From: Pyropia yezoensis
Taxonomy: Eukaryota; Rhodophyta; Bangiophyceae; Bangiales; Bangiaceae
Reading direction: 5' to 3'
DNA length: 64,000 nt
NCBI GenBank assembly: GCA_009829735.1
Contig: CM020620.1
Location: 3,650,299-3,714,298, forward strand
In this document: in pieces, positions 19,844 through 29,360 of the stretch
Position numbering within the stretch: position 1 is the first letter of the stretch
Layout: every line of letters begins with the position of its first letter
The notes under the pieces: model-generated
Told to the model about the DNA's origin: nothing
Databases searched by the model: none
The model's input: only the letters and a program-made list of their open reading frames with translations
Program-made: the position numbers and the translations under genes

Positions 19844-22800
19844 TCAATCCTCTTGTTCCGCATCCGTTGCGGATGAACACGGCTCGTCCCGAGGGTCTTG
19901 GTTGGCCCCATCCTCTTGGTCCTCCTCCGAGTCCGACTCCAGAATCTTGCCGGCTCTGGCCACTGGAGTGCCCTCTATCCCGTTCCGTCGCGTGTAGGCA
20001 CAGACATCCGCGATGGGTAGCCGGTTTGAGGATTCCCAGGTATCATCTGCCGGGTTAAAACCGAACCAGCGTACTCGCAGGTACAGGCGTCCGTCTCTCC
20101 AGGCATGGTCCACAAACTTGACGTAGACATATTCCCGACCTTCTTCTTGGGATAGCCAGGGTACTGCGGCCCGCTTGCGCCTGGTCAAGTCCCGTTGGCT
20201 TGGCGGTGGAGCTCGGGTGACATGGTCGCTGCTCACGCGGTACGGGGAGCCATCCACGTCTAGAAGAAAGGTCCAACCGTCCGTATTCAGGATCTCATAA
20301 GGTCCATCCGTCTTCGAGTCCAGCTTCCCCCGGGTCTTGCTATGGTTGTCCACAAAAACCCAGTCGCCACCACCCAGTTCCTTGTTCTTTTCCCGAACGC
20401 CCTTGTCATAGCCCCGCTTGTATCGCTCCTGGGTCTTCGAGATTGACTCCTTGACTCTTGGGAGCAGGAGCTTCAGTTGTTCCAGGAACTCATCCTTTGC
20501 CTTGGGACCTGACTTCAGTGCAGGCTGGAGACCGTCTGGTATTCTTTCCAGGGAGAAGTTGGTCAGCCGCCTTGGGGTGACAAAGTCGAGTGGAGCGACC
20601 CCCGTTGTCCGGTGAACTCGGGAGTTGTAGGCTAGAGTGAGGACAGCCAGGAGCTCGTCCCAGTCTTCTTGGTGCTCCTCCACGTAGTGCCGTAGCATGT
20701 CTACTAGGGTCCGGTTGAATCGTTCCACCTGGCCGTTCGTTTGAGGGTGGTACGTCGTAGTGTACAAGTTCTTGATGCCCATCAGGTCACAGACTCCTTG
20801 GAAGAACAGGGATGCAAACTGGGGACCATTGTCGGTTAAGACGGAGTCTGGAGGGCCGTAGGCAGCTATCCAGTACTCGCAGAAGGCTGACGTAACATCC
20901 AGAGCCGTGATGGTCCTCAGCGGGATTGCTCAAGTGAACTTGGAGAACCGGTCACAAATGATGAGCAGGTATATGTTGCCACTGGATGTTTCAGGTAGGG
21001 GCCCCAGGATGTCCATGCTTAAGCTTGCAAAGGGCTCCGCCGCAGGGAATAGGCGTAGCTTAGAAGTCTTCTTCCTCTGGGACAACCGGTTCCTTGCACA
21101 AGAAACACAAGCCTCCAGGTACTTATGGACGTCACTGGCCATGGTTTCCCAGTAATAGTGTCGTCTCATGGAAGCATACATCCGATTGATACCAGGATGT
21201 CCGGCCTGGGGAGACGAGTGCTCCAGGCGTAGGATGTCAGCTCGTAGGCCCCGGGGTACGTAGACTTGAGTGGCCCCATCGAAGGGTGACACCCGTACTA
21301 GGAGTCCGTCCGTAGATTCGGAGAAACGACTGTTCCGGTTCAGGTCCATTTGGTGGCGAAGCTCCAAGCATTGAGGGTCCGTCAGTTGTGCCTCCAGCAT
21401 CCGGTGAATGGTCACCGGTTGATGAGCTTCAGGTGTCTCATACAGGGGAGCGTGCCAGCCACGTCCGACATTCGGGAGGATGAAGCAAGGTATTTCCTCC
21501 GGGATAGGACCGGTATCGGCTGCAGGAGTCTCCAGCCGGGACATGGTGTCGGCGCAGTGGTGCTCCCTCCCTGCTCTGGTGCACACCTTGTACTTGAACT
21601 CCGAAAGGCGTAGGCGCCACCGGGCGACCCTTCCTTGACTGCTGTCCATACATAGCAGCCACCTTAGGCTGGCGTGGTCCGTCCGGATGAGGAACTCTTG
21701 TCCTTCAAGATAAGGCCGTAACAGGAAGCAAGCCCAGACGACTGCCAAGCACTCGCGCTCCGTCGTGGAATAGTTCTTCTCGGCTGGAGTCAAGACGCGA
21801 CTGTAGTAGCCTATCGGGAGAAAGTGCCAATCAGGTTGCTGCTGGAGTAGTGAGCACCCCACCTGGACGCCACAGGCATCCGTCTCCAGAACAAACTGGC
21901 CCTCCCGCTTGGGTAACGCCAGTACTGGAGTGGTGGTCAGGCGCTTCTTGAGCTCTTCGAAGGCCGCGGTCTGCTTCTCGTCGAACACCGGGAGTTGTGC
22001 GGGAAGCTTCTTGCTGGTCAGCTTGGTCAGTGGCCGGGCAATCAGAGCATAGTCCCGTACGAACCGGCGATAGACGTTGCACATACCCAGGAAGCTCTTG
22101 AGTTCCGTCTGGGTTTTGGGTTGCCGTGCATGCCGGAGGGCCTTGATGTTCTTCTCATTGACTCGGAGCTCCTCCGGACTCAGCAAATGCCCCAGATACT
22201 CCACCTCAGTCTCAAACAGGTGGCACTTCTCGGCCTTGAGGGTAACTCCAGCCTTGGACAGGAGGGCCAGGACCTCCCGAAGGTGCTCCAGGTGTTCCGC
22301 TGGGGTCTTGGAGAAAACGAAAATGTCGTCCAGGTAGACCAAACATGTTCTCCACCTTAGCCCGGACAGGATGATGTCGATGGCTCTTTGGAAGGTGGCC
22401 GGAGCATTGGTGAGACCAAAAGGAAGACGCTTGCACCGGAATAGTCCCAGGTGGCACGTGAAGGTGGTCTTGTCCTTGTCCTCGTCAGCCAGAGGGATCT
22501 GCCAGTAACCGGCATTACAATCCAGCGTCGAGAAGAGGGTGGCATCACCAAGAAAGTCGAGGCAATCATCCATCCGGGGTATCGGGTATACGTCCTTGAC
22601 TGTCATCTCGTTCAGGCGCCGGTAGTCAACGCAGAAACGGAAGTGACCGCCGGTTTTCGGGACGACTACCACCGGGAAAGCCCACTCGCCATCAGACGGC
22701 TCGATAACATCCATCTTGAGCATCTTGTTAACCTGCTTCTCAATCTCATCCCGGCGATGAGGTCCGGCCCGATATGGTTGCATGTGCACTGGCTTAGCTT

Positions 22801-23944
22801 CCGGCTTGAGTTGAATCCGGTGTAGAGTGGCGTCCATCTTGCCCAGCTCTCCCGACCACAGGTGCCGATATTCCTGGAGAAGCTTCTCCAGTGCCTCCTT
22901 CAAGTCGGGAGGGACATTTTCTTGCTTGACCTTCGGCATCCCGGGTGGTGCTTGTTCGGGTTTCGGAGTAGCGCTGCCAGCCTGCTCTTGTTTCGGAGGT
23001 ACGTCTAAGGCCGTCAAGTTGGATGCCAGTTCTTGTTGCAGGTTCAGGAGGTCTTCCTTGCTCATAGCACGGGCGGATCCCCGGTAAGGCTCTGCTGTAC
23101 CAACTCGGGTGCCCTTGGCGAGGGTTATTGGCTTCCGGCTCACGTTGACGATTAGCACCGAGAACGGGGTGTGCCTTTCTACCTTCTTGTGATGTCCGTG
23201 GGCCAAGTATAACCGGTGTTTCGCCAGAAATTCCTTACGTCCGTAGATCAGGCATTGACCTGCAATCCGGGTCGTTACTTGAACCTTGGTCTCCGAGCGA
23301 GGAGGTAGGAGCACCGGTTTGAAGTGAGTCAAGGTAGAGGGTGGGATGCGTTCCCTCTTGCTCTTGGCTACACGAACCTTGGCGTCCAGATGCTCCAATA
23401 CCGGTGACACAAACCCATGGTTGAACTGGACCTTCCCTTCTCCGGGTAGGATGCTCTTGACATGCTGCTTCTGGAAGTCCCAGCCTAGGATGAGGGGGAC
23501 TGATAGGGTCTTGACTACTAGAAAGGGAAAAAGCATTGGTTCATTGTTGACATAGATGGCGACAGGAAGACGGCCAAGCGGTCGTGGGGTTTGACCCGAA
23601 GCGTCGACGATATGGGTCCGGGTAAGCGCTCTCCAGGCATGTCGACGCCAGCCCGGAGGTAACAGGTTCTCGGTGATGACGCTTGGTCCGGCTCCCGTGT
23701 CAACCACCGGCGTAACAGCTTGGGGGAGGCTATCCCCCACACGCATACGAGCATTAATCTTGAGATTTTCTTTACGCAGGACGAGCAATGTCCCCTTGAA
23801 CAAACAGGGTGTCCAGGCGGCTACCGGTTGAGCGGGTAACTGCCGTCCTTTCTCCCGGTACGCAAGGGGAGAACGGGTAGAAGTACCCTGCCGTTGGAGA
23901 TTCGGGAAGACGCTTGGGGAGAGCGCCTGCCCTACTCGTTTCCC
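19844..23944 (-). pseudogene. pol: Pol of element C with a single in-frame TGA in integrase
   Basis: The pol frame is open from the frameshift heptamer (23944-23938); there is no ATG near its start. Counting from the first pol-specific residues at 23803, protease DTGAG has D35 and RT has YLDD at 490-493. RNase H (ETDACG) follows, then the integrase zinc finger, with the first catalytic Asp (MDILGPLP) at about 931. A TGA at 20932-20930 interrupts the frame between the first and second catalytic Asp. The same frame then continues for about 363 codons through NGQVERFN (catalytic Glu), a GPY-type module and a C-terminal chromodomain (YVKFVDHAW...LRVRWFG) to 19844. Element A has a sense codon at the equivalent place. 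If TGA is read as stop, this copy makes protease and RT but no functional integrase. Confidence 0.9.
23904..23944 (-). promoter_or_regulatory. -1 frameshift site with hairpin at gag/pol junction of C
   Basis: The minus strand reads G-GGA-AAC (23944-23938), the 5-nt spacer GAGTA, then GGG (23932-23930) which can pair with CCC (23906-23904). GGCGCT (23927-23922) can pair with AGCGTC (23914-23909, one G-U pair) around a 7-nt loop. The gag stop TAG is at 23934-23932. The -1 frame is open into protease and is closed by TAA at 23962-23960 upstream, so the overlap is only about 25 nt. Confidence 0.75.
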
Positions 23945-25692
23945 GGGTCCGAGGAGTCCTTAGAGGTTTCGGTCTCCAGGTCAAAGTCCGTAGGAGCTTC
24001 CCTTGCCAGAGCCTCCGTGATGCTCTGTAAGGTTGCCACTCGGATTGCATGTACCTGTGCCTTGTCCATCTTGGAGGGTGCCCGCCGGTCAGCCCAGTTG
24101 ACCGCCTTTGCAAACACCAGTCCTTGACGCTTGAGTTTCTCCTGGAGGTCCTTGGGAATGGTCGGGCACTGGTAGGACATGTGGTCCTCCTTCTGGCACA
24201 GCCAACAAGACCGGAACCGCTGGTTCTTGACTTGCTTGGGGGCGACCAGGGATGGCTGCTCCTCAGAAACGAAGCCGCCCCACTTGTCACCTGACCCCAT
24301 GGGTGAGGCCTCGCCAACTGCGAGTACCGGTACAGGGCTATCACCTCCCTTATACTTGTCGGGTCCGGGTCGAACTCGCGACAACGGCTTGGGAGTTGAT
24401 ACCGTGGGAGCTTGGAGGGCCCTGGCTTGCCGGTACTTGCCCTGGGTGTAGGCCATCAACTGCTGGAAGGTACGTTCTTGATGTTCCTGGTTGTAGTTCT
24501 CCGCATCCACTTGAAGATATTCAGGAAGCCCTTCCGAGAAGATCATCTTGAGCCTGTCCTCAGGGTAAACGTTGCCACAAGCATCGCTCATCTCCCGGAC
24601 ACGACGGGCGAACGCCTCTGGACTCTCTTGTCTTTCCATGGTTGCCCGGTTCAGCCTGCCGACTGCTTTACGCAGAGAGTCCGCGTCAGCGTAGTTGGAC
24701 AGGAGCCAGCTGACCGCCTCCGGATAACTCGCGACGGTACGTCCGACAATGTGTCCGGCAGAGTCTGGTAGAACCTGTGCAAACCGCTGTTCCGCTTCTC
24801 CGGTCATGAAATTAACCAGGAGGTAGAGAGCCTTGCCCTCGGACACATCGTTGTCATTGCATGCCTTGACAAACCGGCGCAGGAAGGCAAAGATAAGCGC
24901 CGGTCTCTTCCCGGAAAACTTAGGATGTCCCCCGAAGCTCGGCTGCATTCGCCGGTTCAGGGACGCCATCTTCTTGGCCATCTTCCGGGTGTAACCTTGG
25001 TCTTGGTTCTCCAGCCGGTAGTTACCCCAATACGTGACCTTGTTCAGGGTGGCATCTCCCACTTGGTGGGCAGGGAAGTCAAACTCGACTAGCCTGCGCC
25101 GGGTGGGACCGGGAGATGCATCCCAATCATATCCCTCCTCAGAGCTGGAGGAACTGGTCTCGCTGGTGCTAGAGCGACGGCGACGACGCCGACGCCTACG
25201 GCTGCTCCGGTTACCGGTCTTGGAGCTCCCCGCCCCATAGGATGCAAGGGGAGGAAAAGCTTGGCCGGTCCCAGGAGTCGAGGTCTCAGGGAGACCCGTA
25301 GAACCAGTCACAACGGTGCCTCTGGCATCGCTAGTGCCCACAGGAAGAGGTGTATACACCCAGCTGCCATGTGTGGGTCCAGGAGTAAACACACCAGGGG
25401 CTATCCCTGGAGGTTGAGGAGTAGAACCGACAGGAGGGAGACGTCTGCTGCGAGCGGACTCAAACGCCGTTGACCCCGGGGTGGCTCCCACAGGAGGAAC
25501 AGCCGGAGGAACGGGAGCAGGTGGTGCTTGGCCGCCTGTGGACTCCAGTCCGCTACCGGATGTCACACCCAGGTCTGCTTCACCCGTAGGGAGAACGCCG
25601 GGTTGGGCACCGTCCCCCGCGGTGACCAGGGATGCGTCAAGGGACGCGGGGTCTACCCCTTCGGGCACCGTCGTGCCAGGGAGGGTAGCCAT
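23932..25692 (-). CDS. gag: Gag of element C
   Basis: Start at the ATG at 25692 in the shared AACATGGC context, giving about 586 residues; the frame stays open upstream without a better ATG. The N-terminal third is Pro/Thr/Gly-rich and ends in an Arg run (RRRRRRRR). The capsid-like middle part carries FSGKRPALIFAFLRRFVKACND and a YPEAVSWLL motif shared with B. A zinc knuckle CX2CX4HX4C (CWLCQKEDHMSYQC) lies near the C-terminus. Expected role: particle assembly and RNA packaging. The ORF is intact and ends two codons after the slippery heptamer. Confidence 0.9.
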   Translation of the reverse strand: MATLPGTTVPEGVDPASLDASLVTAGDGAQPGVLPTGEADLGVTSGSGLESTGGQAPPAPVPPAVPPVGATPGSTAFESARSRRLPPVGSTPQPPGIAPGVFTPGPTHGSWVYTPLPVGTSDARGTVVTGSTGLPETSTPGTGQAFPPLASYGAGSSKTGNRSSRRRRRRRRRSSTSETSSSSSEEGYDWDASPGPTRRRLVEFDFPAHQVGDATLNKVTYWGNYRLENQDQGYTRKMAKKMASLNRRMQPSFGGHPKFSGKRPALIFAFLRRFVKACNDNDVSEGKALYLLVNFMTGEAEQRFAQVLPDSAGHIVGRTVASYPEAVSWLLSNYADADSLRKAVGRLNRATMERQESPEAFARRVREMSDACGNVYPEDRLKMIFSEGLPEYLQVDAENYNQEHQERTFQQLMAYTQGKYRQARALQAPTVSTPKPLSRVRPGPDKYKGGDSPVPVLAVGEASPMGSGDKWGGFVSEEQPSLVAPKQVKNQRFRSCWLCQKEDHMSYQCPTIPKDLQEKLKRQGLVFAKAVNWADRRAPSKMDKAQVHAIRVATLQSITEALAREAPTDFDLETETSKDSSDPGNE

Positions 25693-25883
25693 GTTGGTCT
25701 CTTGACAGCCACAGTCCAGTTGCCTGCGTGTCCAAAGATCGCCAGACCACAAGAGAGGGGTTGGAGAGCCAGGAATGGGATTCCCGTGAACGGGTGCAAA
25801 TAATTCCCAAACCACAGAAAAAGACAGAACAGGAACAACCCAACCGCTGCTCCCAAATGTCTCTTCTCAAACACTCCAATCAT

Positions 25884-25900
25884 CCCCTGCTGCTCCACCA
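25884..25900 (-). other. Primer binding site of element C
   Basis: The same 17-mer as in A and B, four bases inside the 5' LTR end. Confidence 0.85.
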
Positions 25901-25904
25901 AATA

Positions 25905-26475
25905 TGTGGTATAAAACTCGATCCTCTCAGACACGTGTCAATATCCCTCGGGGGAAAGGGACAGGTAACATAGAAAGGGGAACTACGAGAATGGTATGCC
26001 TGTTGCCTCACGTGCCTGCTCGCTGAGCAAACAGATACGCACGGTAGTGCACACGGGGAAGAGGAAAGCAAACGCGCAGTTGTCTTTTTCCTGAGGGCGC
26101 GGGCCAAGGGCGCCTCGCTGTCCCTCTTAACGTGCATCTGGGGGAGCCTCGGCACGTTGGCCAGGTAGCCCCCCCATAACCCCGAGTGGCCCCGACCCGA
26201 GTCTAACCTCGTCAGGTCGGGGGCCACTATCACTACTAATTCTATTCCCACCCACTAATCTCACACTCAAATTCTCTCAAATCAAGTCCCTCACAAGTAT
26301 GCAAAAACCCATCAGAAATCCCTCTCTCACGTGTGGATAGCGTAGTCCACCGCATCCCAGTGCCGGGCACGGGCCACGGCCGCCAACCATCACCACACGG
26401 CGGGCGTGTTCTGGCACCTGGTGCCCTCTGGTTGTAGTCCCGGGTCGGCGCCAAGTCGGGGCCAGGGATGCTACA
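25905..26475 (-). repeat. 5' LTR of element C (571 bp)
   Basis: Matches 16826-17396 except for C at 26192; TG...CA ends, followed by ACACC (26476-26480). It should contain the promoter for gag-pol, read leftward. Confidence 0.97.
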
Positions 26476-26480
26476 ACACC
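26476..26480 (+). other. Target site duplication of element C, right copy (ACACC)
   Basis: Identical to 16821-16825. Confidence 0.95.
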
Positions 26481-26993
26481 GCTTTCCCCCCCTCTTCTTG
26501 CTTTCTGCCTGTAACAGCTCTGGCGATTGCTGGTCGCCACCTCCCTTGGTATGACCGGAAGCGCACGGGGCAGGAGAGCACTCTCGCGAAGCGCAAAGAA
26601 GCGACCGACCATCGCTACGCTTGGAAGCAATGTTTATACAATCGCGTTTAAAAACCGCTCAATCTCTCGCACTGGTTAAGCAAAAACTTGCGCGACGACA
26701 GCTTTTGAGGGTCTGCACGGAAAAATCTCCCCGCCTTGCTCGGCATCTACGGCGCGAATTCTGACCAATGGAACGCTCCATCCAGCAAACAGCAGCGCCA
26801 CCGCTGTTGTCATTGGTTGACAGAACACCGACAGCGGCCGTCGTGTCGGTCATCCTTGGGGAGATTCTTTGGCCTCAGCCCAGCCCCTCGAACAGAAAAG
26901 GAAAATTCTGCTCGAGCCGTTTATTTTCGTGCTCGAGCAGAGCAAGAATTTGCACAACGAAGCAAGAGATCTGGCCAAAATCGGGCTTGTATC
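26481..26993. other. Intergenic flank right of element C
   Basis: Comparatively AT-rich, with CTCGAGC words, no convincing gene. This is the continuation of the pre-insertion locus on the far side of element C. Confidence 0.4.
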
Positions 26994-27599
26994 TTGACAG
27001 GGGATAAGCAATGCTGCGCTTGAGATCGCTCAGCTCGGCCAAAAGAGAGTCGCTCGGCTGCAATGTCGTGCAAAGGCGTGCCATTGATTACGCACTGCAG
27101 ATGCGGCGCGCGCGTTGCTCTCAAGAAGCGCGTCGTTGTAGAGAACATGAGCTTTTGCACAGGTCTGCAAGCATATGCGACGCATGGTCGTGCTAGATTG
27201 CACGGGATCTGGTGCAAGGGGGTGTATATTGCAAACACGTTTTCCGCTTCTATATATGCGGCGGATCGCCGCGAATCGTGCAACCATGTATGCACGATTG
27301 TGCGTTTTTCACGACATGTTCCAGATGACCAAGGGCGATAATTGGCGAAGGAAGCGCCGGCGAGAAAAACGCGCTTCACGCACACCTCGACAAGGTCGTT
27401 CTCATGCTCCTCAAAAAAAAGGGGTCTCGCCGGCGCTTCCCCTTCTGGGGGGGGCCGTAGCGGGGCAATCGTGCAGTGCATAAACGCGGAATAGGATGTT
27501 CTTGGGCTCTTGGGGCCACATTGCAGTGCACGTGCAACGGGCCGCGCACGCCGTTGCACGTCAAATCGGCCGTCTGTAAGGGACAGGGTTTAAGATCCG
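26994..27599 (+). repeat. TGCA-rich repeat, right inverted copy
   Basis: Begins TTGACAGGGGATAAGCAATG and ends GTAAGGGACAGGGTTTAAGA. Both boundaries correspond in reverse orientation to those of 16479-16740. The interior is longer (about 606 bp against 262) and rich in TGCA/GTGCA words. Confidence 0.5.
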
Positions 27600-29241
27600 C
27601 TGCGCTGGCCATGCCACGCAGCGAGGCGAGCGGGGGATAGCCGCGAAGAAGAGCGCCGGCACGGCCCGCGCAGTGCGGAGTGCCGGTGTCACTCGTACGG
27701 CCCTACAAAATGGCGGTCCACCTCGTTCGCCCCAATCAGCACGAGTCCCTGTGGAAGTCACCACGATATCGAGCCGACCGGCGCAAGGTCGGCGTCCCAC
27801 GGGCCCAGTGCCAGCCCCCAGTAAATGGAGATGGCGGCCGCGCCGGCCACGGCGAAGAGAAAGTGGCGGTGGGACGACAGCCGGGCGACGGGCTTGTGGG
27901 TGGGATGCTGCTGGCCGCGTACGGTACGTGGCTGGGACAGCCCAGACGAGGATGGCTGTGCCTGCGGATGCCACGCCCTACAGGTACCGCCAACTGCCAA
28001 GCGCAACGGCCGAGGGGAAAGTCGATGGTGGCTGAGGTGATCGCGGCGGCGGCGTGCGGCGCGCGGGTACCGCTCGGAATGGAGAGATGGGGGCGGTTTT
28101 GGAACAAAGCCGTTTTGTAGATGGGCGAGTCGGCAGCGGGTCATGTCCAAGACCACCCGGTGGTCTGGGCGACCACACATCGTTCACCAACCGCTTGTAT
28201 CTGAAAAGACTTTGTCCCCAGCAGCGATGGCTGCGCGAGCGAGCTCTCGTTGGGTAGTCGGGGTGTAGGAAGACGGGGAGACGTCGCCTCTGATGGCATG
28301 GGGAGGTGAGCCGACGGCGTGCCGGCCGCCGGAGCGCTGGCACGAGCAGAAAGAGCACACCTCGTGGAGCAGTTGACCAGCGACATTGCGCTGATGGAAA
28401 CGACAGAGGCTCATCGGCTGCGTGGAGGCCTCTTTTACGTTCTCTGCTCGTTCCTGGAGGGGGGAGAGGAACGGTGTGAGGCCGGTGACATCCACGGTGG
28501 TGGTGGCGGAATACCGAAACCAACTGCAGCGTGGTGTGCCAGTTGCTCCCCAGGACTGACTGGCCATAGCCCGCCGTCGCGTCAGCGCTAGCGACTACAG
28601 ACCCACACCACTACAGCAGCCCGAGCGACAGCCACAGCTGTAGAGGGCGGGGTCTGCGACGCCCGTCGACCGGGCGACGCCACAAACACCAGGTCCAACG
28701 CCATCTGCAATCTAATAAAATCGTCACGAAACTAGGTACTCTTGCCGAAAGAACGAAATGAATACTATGCCGGCACCACCACCAATCAATCCCTTTTCCC
28801 ATGAGATCGATGTCGATGATCGATGGAGGTGCGCCTATCCGGGCCCATCCTGAGCACTCTCTCTGCGGTCAAGCGTCAGTCGACAGAGAAAGAGACGAGA
28901 AGGCGTGCAGACGATGGTCCTGACCAAAGGGCGGCGACACGGGTGGGACAGCCGCCACAAGTGTTGGTAACCCGGGTCTCCAATCGACCCGCCACATGCG
29001 CACAGTACTGTACCCCACCCCCCTGCCCCCCTCTGGTCCACATCCGATCCTGCCGGTTCACTCCCAACCGTGTGCTTGCATGCCCCCATTTGCACGTGTG
29101 CACGCACCCTCGCCAAAGAATATCCATGCACCGCATCCAGAGGCCAGTCCCACGTTCGGATGGGGGGTCTGGTGGGGGGGGTGGGTGGCCTGGAGATGGA
29201 GATGCCCTATCATATGTAGGCGCGGCGGGTCTATGGTACTA
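27600..29241. other. Intergenic, no supported gene
   Basis: Several short overlapping open frames on both strands, none with recognisable domains or a clear start. A minus-strand frame ending at 27758 has a hydrophobic end (HFLFAVAGAAAISIYWGLAL), which could be the last transmembrane segment of a gene I cannot define. Confidence 0.3.
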
Positions 29242-29360
29242 TAGTGCGTCCCGTAAAAAGTAGACGTGCACGTGTCGTGATCATGTCAAGTATCGGCCAC
29301 TGGACCAATCAAACCCACACTGCACGACCTGTGCACGTCCACTTTTTACGGGACGCACAA
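29242..29360. mobile_element. Short palindromic MITE (119 bp) with about 36-bp inverted ends
   Basis: The left arm TAGTGCGTCCCGTAAAAAGT (from 29242) and the right arm, whose reverse complement starts TTGTGCGTCCCGTAAAAAGT, extend into GACGTGCAC with 3-4 mismatches overall. TA dinucleotides flank both sides (29240-29241 and 29361-29362). Size, inverted ends and TA duplication fit a Tc1/mariner-type miniature element. No coding capacity. Confidence 0.75.

Larger units (their letters stand above)
16826..26475 (-). mobile_element. Complete Ty3/gypsy chromodomain LTR retrotransposon C (9650 bp)
   Basis: It has two 571-bp LTRs (16826-17396 and 25905-26475) that differ at a single position (G at 17113, C at 26192), and a matching ACACC target duplication. 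It also has a primer binding site, polypurine tract, gag, frameshift site, pol with chromodomain, and an opposite-strand accessory ORF. LTR near-identity means a recent insertion. Despite this, pol contains one in-frame TGA and the accessory ORF one in-frame TAG. Confidence 0.97.
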
